This document shows, piece by piece, positions 1 through 9,102 of a stretch of DNA of 61,384 nucleotides. Position 1 is the first letter of the stretch, and each line of letters opens with the position of its first letter. Source of the DNA: Campylobacteraceae bacterium (GTDB lineage Bacteria > Campylobacterota > Campylobacteria > Campylobacterales > Sulfurospirillaceae); NCBI GenBank assembly GCA_027050775.1, contig JALUBH010000028.1, positions 25,553 through 86,936 of the forward strand, in the 5' to 3' direction. The notes under the pieces are model-generated. The model saw only the letters and a list, made by a program, of their open reading frames with translations, was not told the origin of the DNA and searched no databases. Made by a program: the position numbers and the translations under genes.

Positions 1-1835
1 ATAACTACTTTGACGGAGATATAGACGAGTTAAAAATATTTCCAAGAGCCCTTAGCAGCGATGACATAAACAATACATACAATAATGAAAAAAATGGAAA
101 GAATTGGGATGGAAGTGCTAGAGAGTGCTTGAGTTGTGGTAGTGGAATTTTTGATGCTCTAGATATATTTCGAGATATAAATGATAGGAATATATCTACT
201 AAAATAGTAAATCAACCTTTTAATCTGGCTATTGTTTCTTTGGATAAAAATAATACAAAATTGCAAGATTTTAACGGAACTGTGTGTGCTAGTGTGGATA
301 ATAATACTACCAAACTTGACTTTAGAGACCAAAACAGTTCGGTTGTTACTTTTAAAATCCAAAAAGCTATAAGAGATGTTAGAGTGCATATATCTTGGAA
401 AAAAGATGCGGATGAGAATTGTCCTCTTGTTGTTGATGACAACGAAACGAATTCAACTGATAATTTTGCGATTCGTCCTAAGGCGTTTGATATTTCAAAC
501 TATCCAAATACCATATATGCCGGAGAAGATTTTAATATTAGTTTTGAAGCACTCGACAACAGTGGTGCAAACACAACAGACTATAATGAAAGCAATGGCA
601 GTTCATTTGATATAAATGTGTCAGAAATCAAAAATGGATGTTTAAGTGGAACTTACAGCGGAGATGTTAGCTTTAGTGATGGAGGCAATACAACTGTAGC
701 AAATTATGATGAAGTAGGGGAGATAAATATAACTACAGCAGAGATTAATGGAAGTGAATTTGCAAAAGTTGATGAAGATGATACAAACGATAGCGATAGA
801 CTAATAAAAGAGAAAAATATAACAATAAAGATAAAACCTTATGATTTGAATTTAACTTATGATATATCAGATATAAACTGGACATATATGGACAATAATC
901 TTTCAGATGCTCAAACATATATAAAGTTAAATGCAATGATAAGTGCTTATGCCAAAGGTAAAACTACTACTTTGCAAGATTTTAACTCAACTTGCTATGC
1001 AAAGGATATAAATATAAGCTTTCTGGATACCAATATCACACATAATGACAAGTTCAATGGGGTATATTATGATGTTATTAAAGATAAAAATTTGACAGAC
1101 AATAACTTTGCAAATCTTACGAAAGATCATAATTGGACTATAGATAAGTCAGATTTTATGAATGGTGAAGGAAATCTCAGCATAAGATTTAATGTTGGTA
1201 GAGATTACAGTAAAGCCATATCCCCTGTGGATGTTCATTTTAGAGACATAAATATAACTACGCCAAATCTATCGAAAAATGAAAACAATACTTCCATGGA
1301 TGATAATATAACTTTTTACTACGGTAGAGTAAAAACCAAAGATATAGATACCAATAAACATAGCATACATCACACCCTGGGTATTGAGGTTTATTCCACT
1401 TCAAATCTTCCACTTTTTCGTCAAAATAGTCTTAGTTGGTACAGCATGAAAGATGACAATATTACCAAGATTATCAATTTTTTGCCGAAGAAAGATTTTA
1501 TGATGAATAGCGGCATTAAAACAGGTATTAATGATATAAATAGTACGCAAAATACTCTAAATGGTATAGTTGATTTTACTATCACAAACAGTTGGGCTAG
1601 TCCCGATAGTGCGTATATCCATCTGAAAATTCCAAAATATTTATGGTATAGCAGATACAATGGTTATGATGACAACAGTAGTAGTGATTGTGGAAGTCAC
1701 CCATGTTTTAAATATAACTATTTGCAAAAAATCGACTCCTCAAATATACACAGCGGAGACTTTAACGGTACAAATATAGGAAGTGAGTATAATGCCTCAA
1801 AGGTAAGCAAAAGAGGGGTAAAGGTATTTAGATGA
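1..1835 (+). CDS. MshQ-like surface/adhesin protein, C-terminal part (5' end outside window)
   Basis: The frame is open from base 3, so the gene starts upstream of the window. The first visible residues (YFDGDIDELKIFPRALSSDD) are the end of a LamG/concanavalin-like jelly-roll repeat, typical of large surface proteins. The rest is a beta-rich, Asn/Asp-rich, low-lysine extracellular-type sequence. The motif NFAIRPKAFDI near residue 155 of the visible part resembles the DUF6701 region of MshQ, the large protein encoded beside MSHA pilin genes. It overlaps the next prepilin gene by 4 nt (ATGA), so it is in the pilus operon. Likely role is a pilus-associated adhesin or tip protein. No membrane anchor is visible. 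MshQ homology is inferred from motif and context. Confidence 0.7.
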   Translation, partial: NYFDGDIDELKIFPRALSSDDINNTYNNEKNGKNWDGSARECLSCGSGIFDALDIFRDINDRNISTKIVNQPFNLAIVSLDKNNTKLQDFNGTVCASVDNNTTKLDFRDQNSSVVTFKIQKAIRDVRVHISWKKDADENCPLVVDDNETNSTDNFAIRPKAFDISNYPNTIYAGEDFNISFEALDNSGANTTDYNESNGSSFDINVSEIKNGCLSGTYSGDVSFSDGGNTTVANYDEVGEINITTAEINGSEFAKVDEDDTNDSDRLIKEKNITIKIKPYDLNLTYDISDINWTYMDNNLSDAQTYIKLNAMISAYAKGKTTTLQDFNSTCYAKDINISFLDTNITHNDKFNGVYYDVIKDKNLTDNNFANLTKDHNWTIDKSDFMNGEGNLSIRFNVGRDYSKAISPVDVHFRDINITTPNLSKNENNTSMDDNITFYYGRVKTKDIDTNKHSIHHTLGIEVYSTSNLPLFRQNSLSWYSMKDDNITKIINFLPKKDFMMNSGIKTGINDINSTQNTLNGIVDFTITNSWASPDSAYIHLKIPKYLWYSRYNGYDDNSSSDCGSHPCFKYNYLQKIDSSNIHSGDFNGTNIGSEYNASKVSKRGVKVFR

Positions 1836-2455
1836 GACGAGGACTTAGTTTAATAGAGTTGATTTTTACTATCGTGATTATCGCTATTGTTTTTACGGTT
1901 ATCCCAAAAGTAGTACTATCGCTAAATAAAAGCGATAGATTTGCTATCCGCCAAGATGCACTTTTTAATGGAATTTCTCTTTTGCAGATGATTTCAAAAC
2001 TGCCGTGGGATCAAAACAATACCCAAAGCACAGATATACTCCATGTGTCTAGCGGAAATTTCAGGTGTGATGATATTAGCAAAATACGAGTGGGCGGCTT
2101 TGCGGGTTCAAGGAACTGCAAGGACAACTTGAGTGCAAGTGCAATTTCAAGCGATGGGCAGAGCGATTATAACCTCTTCAATGATATAGATGATTTCAAT
2201 AATCTTGACATAAATGCTTCGTATTATGCTCTACATGTAGAGGTAAATTACATAGACGACAATATAACATATAGTGGGCAAAAAGCTATACTTAGGATTG
2301 ATGATATACCAGCTATTGGTAGCACAAATCTGAAAATGATAGATGTAAATATAAGCTATCAAGGCAAAAGAGGAAAGGCTAAGCATATATCAGGATTTAA
2401 TTATGTATCAGCAAATATAGGACAAATAACCCTAAACAAGAGAGTGTGGAAATGA
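1832..2455 (+). CDS. Type IV prepilin-like protein (MshD-like minor pilin)
   Basis: 207 aa. The N-terminus MRRG^LSLIELIFTIVIIAIV is a class III prepilin signal: short basic leader, Gly at -1, Glu at +5, then a hydrophobic helix. Prepilin peptidase should cut after Gly4. The C-terminal domain carries several cysteines and polar loops of a minor pilin. Start and stop overlap neighbours by 4 nt, giving translational coupling in the pilus operon. Which Msh minor pilin it matches (D, O or C) cannot be decided from sequence by eye. Confidence 0.85.
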   Translation: MRRGLSLIELIFTIVIIAIVFTVIPKVVLSLNKSDRFAIRQDALFNGISLLQMISKLPWDQNNTQSTDILHVSSGNFRCDDISKIRVGGFAGSRNCKDNLSASAISSDGQSDYNLFNDIDDFNNLDINASYYALHVEVNYIDDNITYSGQKAILRIDDIPAIGSTNLKMIDVNISYQGKRGKAKHISGFNYVSANIGQITLNKRVWK

Positions 2456-3378
2456 GAATCAAAGCTTTTACTCTTATTGAAATTATAGTAACTATCGTTA
2501 TATTAGGTATTTTGTCAGCAGGTACTTTTGTATCTCTAAAACATCTATACTTAAAAGTTGCAAATTCAAAAGCTTTAAGTGATCTATCAAGTGATTCGCA
2601 GGTTGTTGTCGATCAGATATCCGCCCTTTTATACGACAGAGTTCCTAGTTCAGTGATAGGATATAAGAGTGATGGGACATTTGAAAGTATATACAATCTT
2701 GGCTCGTCATACAATGTAATAGAGTGGATCGGGGTCGCTAGCGAAGCACAAAAGGCGGGATATTACAGTGGTTTTGTGGATTTAAATAGGTCTGATAAAA
2801 TCTTAAATACAATATATTCACCAAATATTGATGTATCGGCTCTAAATAGTGTGATGATAAATAAATTTGATAAAAATTCTGGCGATTTGGCGCTTATATT
2901 TGCAGGAAGTTTTGATGACGGATCTTTGGTTCTCTCAAGCGATTTTAATAGCTCATTTGGGTGGCACGGCAATGCACATAATAAAATAGAAGATATAGCA
3001 AGTATTGGCAGCAGCAGTATAACTTTTGCCTCAACTCCTGATGAGATATATGAAAAATACTACCTAGTAGATAGTGCTTATGCAGTAGCAAGAGGAGCAG
3101 ATATAGATATGAGTGCAAACTGTATAAAAGATTTAAAAAAAAGCGATGCAAATACTCTTTTTCTTTTTTATAACTACAGACCGTGGCAAAACAAAACATT
3201 TTGTGCAGATCCAAACGGAAGCGGTAAGGATGGCAATGTAACAATCTTGGCATATAATGTAAAAGGTTTTGAAGCAAATCTCGTAAATGACAGCATAAAG
3301 TTTAGTTTGACTCTGCAAAAGCATATACGAGGCAGTGATAATAATGTCACTATATCCAAACAAAAGGTAGTATTTTGA
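2452..3378 (+). CDS. Type IV prepilin-like protein (MshO-like minor pilin)
   Basis: About 308 aa. I place the start at the ATG overlapping the previous TGA (ATGA), giving MRIKA^FTLIEIIVTIVILGIL: basic leader, Ala at -1, Phe+1, Glu+5 and the conserved hydrophobic stretch. The alternative ATG two codons upstream is possible. The long C-terminal domain (about 270 aa) is larger than that of a major pilin and fits MshO-type minor pilins. It is followed by a TTG-started gene overlapping its stop. Function in pilus assembly or initiation is inferred from family and operon. Confidence 0.82.
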   Translation: MRIKAFTLIEIIVTIVILGILSAGTFVSLKHLYLKVANSKALSDLSSDSQVVVDQISALLYDRVPSSVIGYKSDGTFESIYNLGSSYNVIEWIGVASEAQKAGYYSGFVDLNRSDKILNTIYSPNIDVSALNSVMINKFDKNSGDLALIFAGSFDDGSLVLSSDFNSSFGWHGNAHNKIEDIASIGSSSITFASTPDEIYEKYYLVDSAYAVARGADIDMSANCIKDLKKSDANTLFLFYNYRPWQNKTFCADPNGSGKDGNVTILAYNVKGFEANLVNDSIKFSLTLQKHIRGSDNNVTISKQKVVF

Positions 3379-3830
3379 ATCGTTCAGGCTTTGGTCTCAT
3401 GCAAGCACTTCTAGTTATAGTTTTGGTAAGCGGTATTTTGGTCATAGCTATGAAATACGCGAATGTAAATGTAAAGCAGACAAGAGATATATACCTGAAA
3501 GAATCGGCTGAGCTTTTTATGAATAGCGCGGTTGAGTTAAGTCTGCTTGCCATCAGTGGGTATGATAGAAATTCTACAAATTCTTGTCTAGATGAAGTAA
3601 GCATAACTTCGCCGGATCAAAGATTTTTGGCAGATGTAAATATCACTAAATACTACCTTTTAAAAGGAAGCGCTGATTGTGCGAGATGTGGTTCCCTTTG
3701 TGAGCCGATAGATACAAAAGAGTCACAAGGAATGGTGATGCTAAGAGTCGTAGTGGAGACAAATGCAACTCACCCTAAAAATAGAGGCAAAAAAATAAAA
3801 CTTACAAGAAGGACACTTCAAAGACCATGA
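3375..3830 (+). CDS. Prepilin-like protein lacking Glu+5 (MshP/PilX/GspK-type)
   Basis: 151 aa with a TTG start overlapping the upstream stop. The N-terminus MNRSG^FGLMQALLVIVLVSGIL has the leader, the Gly cleavage residue and the hydrophobic helix, but position +5 is Gln, not the Glu that nearly all pilins use to dock on the growing fibre. Minor pilins of the GspK/PilX/MshP type also lack Glu+5 and sit at the fibre tip, which is the likely role here. A CARCGSLC cluster in the C-terminal half offers disulfide or metal ligands. It is coupled to the next gene by an ATGA overlap. Confidence 0.78.
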   Translation: MNRSGFGLMQALLVIVLVSGILVIAMKYANVNVKQTRDIYLKESAELFMNSAVELSLLAISGYDRNSTNSCLDEVSITSPDQRFLADVNITKYYLLKGSADCARCGSLCEPIDTKESQGMVMLRVVVETNATHPKNRGKKIKLTRRTLQRP

Positions 3831-4357
3831 GTATCCATAATGTTGAATGTTTAATTTTTAATGTTAAATTAAATTCAAAATTCAAAATTCAAAATTCAAA
3901 ATTACTACGCAGTGGTTTTTCTATGATAGAGCTCATATTTGTCATTCTTCTTGTGGGGATATTGACTTATATAGGTGGAAATTTTTTACCTGATAACAGA
4001 CTTTTGAATGATACGAATTTTCTTACTATGCAGATTAAAAAAACACAAAAAAACGCTCTTGCTTATGATGCAGTTGGTTTTTCAAAGCCCTGGAGCAAAG
4101 AGGATGCTTCGGTATGTATCGATTTAAATACTACAGTATTAGAAAAAGATGATCAAAAAGCACAAAAACCACATAGATTTAGCTCGCATCTAAGCGTTGA
4201 TGGAAATACTACTTTATGTTTTGATAACTTTGGTAGACCATATCAGTCGGAACATTTATTGCTTAAAAATCTAGATATGAACTTAACATACAAACAAGAT
4301 GAGTATAGAAGTATTTCAGTTGCTCCAATATCCGGTTATGTTATAATAGAAAAATAA
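3827..4357 (+). CDS. Type IV prepilin-like protein with repeat-derived leader
   Basis: 176 aa. The prepilin motif RSG^FSMIELIFVILLVGILT is preceded by an unusually long leader of about 32 residues, where 5-15 is normal. Residues 4-27 of that leader are encoded by AT-rich repeats (TTGAATGTTTAATTTT followed by tandem AATTCAAA units). The start ATG overlaps the preceding TGA, and no later in-frame start codon precedes the cleavage site, so the long leader seems to be translated. Likely a GspH/MshC-type minor pilin of the same operon. The leader looks like an in-frame insertion of the repeat family also present inside wecB, gmd and manC. Confidence 0.8.
   Translation: MSIHNVECLIFNVKLNSKFKIQNSKLLRSGFSMIELIFVILLVGILTYIGGNFLPDNRLLNDTNFLTMQIKKTQKNALAYDAVGFSKPWSKEDASVCIDLNTTVLEKDDQKAQKPHRFSSHLSVDGNTTLCFDNFGRPYQSEHLLLKNLDMNLTYKQDEYRSISVAPISGYVIIEK
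3838..3903 (+). repeat. AT-rich TTCAAAATT repeat inserted in prepilin leader
   Basis: The left part holds TTGAATGTTTAATTTT (3843-3858). The right part holds four tandem AATTCAAA-type units (about 3870-3902). The left 16-mer is an exact reverse complement of 55490-55505 inside wecB, so both belong to one dispersed family in opposite orientations. It stays in frame and encodes NSKFKIQNSK-type peptide. Confidence 0.8.
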
Positions 4358-4379
4358 AATTAAAGGGCAAATTTAAAGT

Positions 4380-5876
4380 ATGGCAAAAACACAAAAGATT
4401 CAGTATATTAATCCAACGGATTTGTCTTTGCTCGCTTATGACGGTAAACATTTTCAAAGTATGGACAAAAGAGAAAATATATACACGGTTTCAAGAGTTC
4501 TATATGAAAATGTAGCTCTATATAGTTTTAAAATTCCATCAGTTCAGGCTAATGATGATTTGACCTCTTTGGTTGAAATCAAGATGTATGAAGAGGCAGG
4601 TCTAGATGTAAATAAAATCTATAAGATAACATATCTCGTAAAAGAGTTGGATTATGATGAGATGTGTCTGGTTGAAGCTTTTGCTGTGGATAATGAAGTG
4701 CTTAAAGGGGCTTATGAAGAGTCTATTAAAAAAGTAAAGTATATAGATTTTTTAGTTCTTCCCTTTTTTGCTTTCAAGACATTTTATACAAATAAAATTC
4801 TCACTCCTAAAAATGATATATTTGTCTATATAGGCAATGACGAAGCTTTTTTGACTTTTTATAGGAATGGTTCGTATATCTCGACCAAATCGATGATAAA
4901 TCTCAGTGAAATAGTTGAAAAACTAAATGCTCAGGATATTGTCATAAATCTAGAAAAACTAAACGAGATACTTGCAAACAAGGGCTTGAAGGCTGAGTTA
5001 TATGAGAAGAGCGAAAGTGAGTTTTTTGTAGCGCTTGAGTCGATATTTTCTGATATATTAACAAAAATTAACAATATAGCCATGCATAACAGAAGTGTTT
5101 TTGGATTTGAGAAGATTGAGAGGATTTTTTTTAGCACAAAGCAAGGACGGATAAAAGGTTTTAAAGAGTTTACATCGGAGTTTGGGTTCACAGATGTAGA
5201 TATTTTGGATTTCAATCTTTTTAGAGATAAACAAGAAAATGACTTTTTAGACAGAGTTGTCTGCTCTTATGGTTTGGATAAATATATAGAAAATTCAAAT
5301 AAGCAAAACATAACTATATTTAGTAAGCCACCGTCATTTTTATCTACACAGTTTGGGAAATTGACTCTTTGGATTTTTGTTTTTCTTGCTGTTCTTTTCG
5401 GTGTATATTCATATTTTTATTTTGATATACAAAACTTGCAAAATCAAGAGGCATTATTGCAATCAAAGTACCAAAGTATAGAAAACAGAGCAAATATATA
5501 TAAAAGAGAGACTAGAAGAAAGATACAAGAGATTAAAAAGAGTAAAGAAGAGATAGAGAAGCAAAATGTTGTCTTTGAAAGCATAAAACGCAGTATAGAC
5601 AAGCTTGAAAAAATGAAAGGAAAAGACAATAGCTATGTAAATTTTCTAGTTAGTATAAATCAACTCTTAAAAAAATATCAACTTAAAGCAAAAAGCATAG
5701 TTCAGACAGGCCGCAGTAAAATGATGATAGAGGTTATCTCAAATTATGGAAATAGAGACAAAATAGCCAAATTTTTAAAATCTCTTATCAATGAAGGTTT
5801 TGTCAATGTTAAAGCACAAGAGATAAAGCTTGATGATAATAAATATATCAGTAAAGTTGAGATTGAACATGAATAA
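4380..5876 (+). CDS. PilM-PilN fusion (MshI/GspL-like inner-membrane assembly protein)
   Basis: 498 aa. Residues 1-315 resemble the actin-fold PilM/MshI/GspL cytoplasmic domain. One transmembrane helix follows (LTLWIFVFLAVLFGVYSYFYF, about residues 327-347). Next comes a coiled coil rich in Lys/Glu/Gln (about 350-425) and a small ferredoxin-like PilN domain at the end. In many type IV pilus systems PilM and PilN are separate; here, as in GspL, they are one chain. It couples the cytoplasmic ATPase to the periplasmic alignment complex. The next gene (PilO-like) starts inside its 3' end. Confidence 0.82.
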   Translation: MAKTQKIQYINPTDLSLLAYDGKHFQSMDKRENIYTVSRVLYENVALYSFKIPSVQANDDLTSLVEIKMYEEAGLDVNKIYKITYLVKELDYDEMCLVEAFAVDNEVLKGAYEESIKKVKYIDFLVLPFFAFKTFYTNKILTPKNDIFVYIGNDEAFLTFYRNGSYISTKSMINLSEIVEKLNAQDIVINLEKLNEILANKGLKAELYEKSESEFFVALESIFSDILTKINNIAMHNRSVFGFEKIERIFFSTKQGRIKGFKEFTSEFGFTDVDILDFNLFRDKQENDFLDRVVCSYGLDKYIENSNKQNITIFSKPPSFLSTQFGKLTLWIFVFLAVLFGVYSYFYFDIQNLQNQEALLQSKYQSIENRANIYKRETRRKIQEIKKSKEEIEKQNVVFESIKRSIDKLEKMKGKDNSYVNFLVSINQLLKKYQLKAKSIVQTGRSKMMIEVISNYGNRDKIAKFLKSLINEGFVNVKAQEIKLDDNKYISKVEIEHE

Positions 5877-6480
5877 AATAGAAACATACCTATCAAGTGT
5901 AAATAAGAGGCAAAAATACCTTATATATCTTATGATTTTTGGCTTGATTTTTTATATTTTTGTACAAATTATTATGCCAATGAGAGAAAATCAAACTATA
6001 CTTCAAAGCAGAATTAATAATTTGCAGATAAAATTGTCAAATAACTCTTTGCCAAGATTGAAAAAAATAAGAGATATTAGAACTAAAGAACTTTTTGCGC
6101 TAAAAAGTAAACAAGAAAAGCAAAAAGAGGATATAGATCATCTTATATCGGGGCTCTATAAATTAAAATACGCCTTTTATGATGATAAAGAGTGGGCAAA
6201 AAGTATGGATGATATTTTAAAATACTCAATCAAGAGAAATCTAAAGATAGAGTATATTAAAAGTATAGATGTAAAGCCTGAAAAGAGCAATAATGCTATA
6301 CTAAAAAAGAAAAAAACTCTCGAGATAAGTGGTAGTGGAAATTATATAGATATCGTTGCTTTCATATCTTATGTGGACAATCTTAATACTCTTTTAAAAT
6401 TTGAAAAAACTGAGATAAGCTTGCAAGATAAAGAGCTACATTTTAAACTTTATATAGATATGTATGGGATTGGGCTATGA
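5869..6480 (+). CDS. PilO/MshJ/GspM-like alignment subcomplex protein
   Basis: 203 aa from the ATG at 5869, which overlaps the end of the PilM-PilN gene; an upstream ATG at 5830 would add an unlikely 13 residues. There is a short cytoplasmic N-terminus and one transmembrane helix (KYLIYLMIFGLIFYIFVQII, about 18-37). A coiled coil and a small C-terminal domain follow. This is the standard PilO/GspM layout. It should pair with the PilN half of the previous protein in the inner membrane. Assignment rests on topology, size and gene order (I-J-K-L-M-N-E-G as in MSHA loci). Confidence 0.82.
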   Translation: MNKIETYLSSVNKRQKYLIYLMIFGLIFYIFVQIIMPMRENQTILQSRINNLQIKLSNNSLPRLKKIRDIRTKELFALKSKQEKQKEDIDHLISGLYKLKYAFYDDKEWAKSMDDILKYSIKRNLKIEYIKSIDVKPEKSNNAILKKKKTLEISGSGNYIDIVAFISYVDNLNTLLKFEKTEISLQDKELHFKLYIDMYGIGL

Positions 6481-6875
6481 AAATTTTGTTGTTTGGTTTG
6501 ATTTTGGCTACTTTGGTTTTTGGCGATAATCTCTCTTTGAGACTGCAAAAACTTATCAATGACAAGAGTGAAAAGAGAGTGGAGATTTTAAAGTATGATC
6601 CATTTTTTACAAAAAATGAAATCAAAAAAACATACAAGAAAGACTCAACTCTAAAAAAAATGAACAAAAGAGTAGAAAGAAGAGAATTAAGGCTTATTAG
6701 CGTGATGGGAAGTAGAGCTTTTGTTGATGGCAGATGGATTGGCAAAGGCGATACAATAGCAGGATATAGAGTAAAAAAAGTTTTGAAAAACAGTGTAATT
6801 TTGTTTAAAAAAAGAAAGATAATAGTTTTGAAATTTGAAAAAAACACAGAGATTTTAAAAGTGAGGGAAAAATAG
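6477..6875 (+). CDS. MshK/PilP-like periplasmic pilus assembly protein
   Basis: 132 aa with a signal peptide (MKILLFGLILATLVFG). A basic linker follows, then a small beta domain with the pattern SVMGSRAFVDGRWIGKGDTI and VKKVLKNSVIL. This matches the HR/PilP-type domain of MshK and GspC proteins, which links the inner-membrane platform to the secretin. The start ATG overlaps the previous TGA. It lies directly before the secretin, the usual position of mshK/pilP. Confidence 0.78.
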   Translation: MKILLFGLILATLVFGDNLSLRLQKLINDKSEKRVEILKYDPFFTKNEIKKTYKKDSTLKKMNKRVERRELRLISVMGSRAFVDGRWIGKGDTIAGYRVKKVLKNSVILFKKRKIIVLKFEKNTEILKVREK

Positions 6876-6877
6876 AG

Positions 6878-8302
6878 ATGAAAATTAGATTTGTATTGTT
6901 AATATTGGTATTTTTGGTAACAACAGCTTTTTCAAACTGCGAAAACAAATTTTTCTCTTTTAGCGTAAAGGATTCGGGTGCGCAGAGCATAACAGCACTT
7001 GATATACTTGAAAATGTTACAGATGTATGTAAAATGACTATGATATTTCAAGATAAAGATGTTAAGCCAATGCTGGAGAAAAAGCTCAACTATATCAATG
7101 TAAAAGATTTTTCTCTAAAAGAGCTTTTAAACCTTCTTTTAAGCGATAAAAACCTTTTTTATACGCTAGATAGCAATCAAAAGATATTAAAGATTTCATA
7201 CTTAAAAACAAAAACATTTTTGATAGATTATGTAAGTTTTACAAAAAGAACAAGTACTACTAATAAAACGATAAAAACAGGTTCATCTACGGGAAGTGGC
7301 GGTGGAGAAGATTCTACTACTATGGACTTTACATCTGATTTTCAATTTTGGCAAAAAATAGAGTCACAAATAAATAGTATTTTAGACAGAAACAGAGGGG
7401 ATAAAGAAAACAAAGCAAAAGCTCTCATAAATCAAGATGCAGGAATGGTAACCGTAACCGGCAATAAAAAACAGCTAGGCAGTGTTGAGCGCTACATAAA
7501 AGAGATGATGAGAAGACTCCACAAAGAGATACTTATAGAAGCTAAGCTCATAGAAGTGACTTATAATGGCAACAAGACAAATGGCGTAGATTGGAGTAAA
7601 TTTCAGCTAGGCATAAATGGTACGAGTGATGCAACGAGAGAGCGAACGGCAGGAATACTAACAAGAGGATTTAGGGAGCCGAATTATTTGATTGGATATA
7701 ACTTTTCTATGAATGGATTGATAAAATTCTTAAAAACACAAGGAAATGTCAAAATTGTATCAGATCCGAAGGTGATGACTCTAAACAATCAACCAGCAGT
7801 CATAAATGTAGGAACGGAAGTGAACTATCGCTATGATGACGGAAGTACAACTTCTGTCTCCAATGGTACAACGACAACTACCCCAAGCTATACTACCGAT
7901 TCTACTTTTGTAGGTGTTACACTTGATATTACGCCCCAAGTTACTAGTGATAACTTTATAATGTTAAAAATCAATCCAATAGTAAGTGAAATATCAAAAG
8001 AACATATAGATAAGAACGGCGTACCGTTTTTGGCTCCAGATATAAAGATAAAACAACTCTCTTCGGTAGTGAAGGTAAAAGACGGCAATAAAATCTTGAT
8101 AGGTGGATTGATAAGCAAAAATACAGGCTTAAAAAAAACAAGTGTTCCTTTGCTCTCTTCTATCCCGTTCATAGGTCAAGCTTTTAAAAGCAATGCAAAG
8201 GTTGTCACTAACAGTGAGCTTATAATTGTTTTAATTCCGCATATAGTGGATATAAATAAAAAGCCAAATTTAAGTGACTTTGATATCTCTATCAAAGATT
8301 GA
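6878..8302 (+). CDS. mshL: MshL/PilQ-family outer-membrane secretin
   Basis: 474 aa with a signal peptide (about 1-20, ending FSNC). An STN/N0-like region (ITALDILENVTDVCKMTMIF) comes next, then the MshL feature DFQFWQKIESQINSIL. A Gly/Ser/Thr-rich linker (about 133-146) lies between them. An N1-type domain (MVTVTGNKKQLGSVERYIKE) and the C-terminal secretin barrel (LSSVVKVKDGNKILIGGLIS ... VPLLSSIPFIGQAFKS) complete it. It forms the gated outer-membrane ring for the pilus. Compact length fits MshL rather than long PilQ with AMIN domains. It is followed at once by the MshM-like ATPase. Confidence 0.92.
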   Translation: MKIRFVLLILVFLVTTAFSNCENKFFSFSVKDSGAQSITALDILENVTDVCKMTMIFQDKDVKPMLEKKLNYINVKDFSLKELLNLLLSDKNLFYTLDSNQKILKISYLKTKTFLIDYVSFTKRTSTTNKTIKTGSSTGSGGGEDSTTMDFTSDFQFWQKIESQINSILDRNRGDKENKAKALINQDAGMVTVTGNKKQLGSVERYIKEMMRRLHKEILIEAKLIEVTYNGNKTNGVDWSKFQLGINGTSDATRERTAGILTRGFREPNYLIGYNFSMNGLIKFLKTQGNVKIVSDPKVMTLNNQPAVINVGTEVNYRYDDGSTTSVSNGTTTTTPSYTTDSTFVGVTLDITPQVTSDNFIMLKINPIVSEISKEHIDKNGVPFLAPDIKIKQLSSVVKVKDGNKILIGGLISKNTGLKKTSVPLLSSIPFIGQAFKSNAKVVTNSELIIVLIPHIVDINKKPNLSDFDISIKD

Positions 8303-8304
8303 TT

Positions 8305-9102
8305 ATGAGAGATTATGAAAAAGCCAAAGAGTTATTTAAAGACATAATAGACGCAAGATATTATTTTGACAGTACGAGTGCGGAGATAGCCAGATACAAG
8401 ATAGAAAATGCGATCGAAGAGAGAAATGCTCCTTTGATATTTTTGATTGGTGATCCTGGAGTTGGAAAAAGTTATATCTTAAAACTCATAAGCCTTGAAT
8501 TAGAAAAAAAATCACTAAGTATTTTTATAGATCACCCCTTTTTTGACAAGAGAGATTTGTTAAAAATTTTATATGAAGCAAAAAATTTAAAGTTTGATAA
8601 AAATATAAATTTTAATGAATTAAAGGAAGAATTACTTGAAAGTTACAGAGGTGATAAGCATACTATTTTTATAGATGAAGCACAATTATTAAATGAGGAG
8701 CAGTTTGAACTCATAAGAATATTAGGCGATACAAAGGTTTTCCAATTTGTTCTTTCTATGCATAAAGAAGAGGGAGATGCGATATTGGAAAAAAAGCATT
8801 TTAAATCAAGAACAAAGGTTGTGGTTGAGTATGGCAAACTGCATCACAGCGAAGTTTACAGATATATACAAAGTGCACTTCTTTTGGAAAATCATACTGA
8901 AATATCTCAAATGCTCTCTTCTAAAAATGCCAAAATAATCACAAAATACTCTCAAGGAAATTTTAGGACTGTAAAAAAGTTCATTTACTCACTTTTGACT
9001 CTTTTAGAGTATGCAAAGAAAAACGGACTCAGAAAATACAATAATATAAATTCTTGCCTACTTAAGATGAGTGCTTTAGATATAGGGGCTATTCATGACT
9101 GA
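8305..9102 (+). CDS. mshM: MshM/ExeA-like AAA ATPase
   Basis: 265 aa. Walker A is GDPGVGKS (about residues 49-56), Walker B is TIFIDEAQLL (about 118-127), and the sensor region SMHKEEGDAILEKKHFKSR follows. This is the ExeA/MshM family of AAA ATPases tied to secretin assembly or cell-wall insertion. I prefer ATG 8305 over the TTG at 8299 because it lies just after the secretin stop. No C-terminal peptidoglycan-binding domain is seen, so it is the short MshM form. It overlaps the next gene by 8 nt. Confidence 0.87.
   Translation: MRDYEKAKELFKDIIDARYYFDSTSAEIARYKIENAIEERNAPLIFLIGDPGVGKSYILKLISLELEKKSLSIFIDHPFFDKRDLLKILYEAKNLKFDKNINFNELKEELLESYRGDKHTIFIDEAQLLNEEQFELIRILGDTKVFQFVLSMHKEEGDAILEKKHFKSRTKVVVEYGKLHHSEVYRYIQSALLLENHTEISQMLSSKNAKIITKYSQGNFRTVKKFIYSLLTLLEYAKKNGLRKYNNINSCLLKMSALDIGAIHD

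Noticed and set aside
3870-3902. Simple phase-variation microsatellite
   Set aside because: The 9-nt-period units would change length by multiples of three, so they would not switch the frame. The same sequence also occurs at other loci, which fits a dispersed repeat better.
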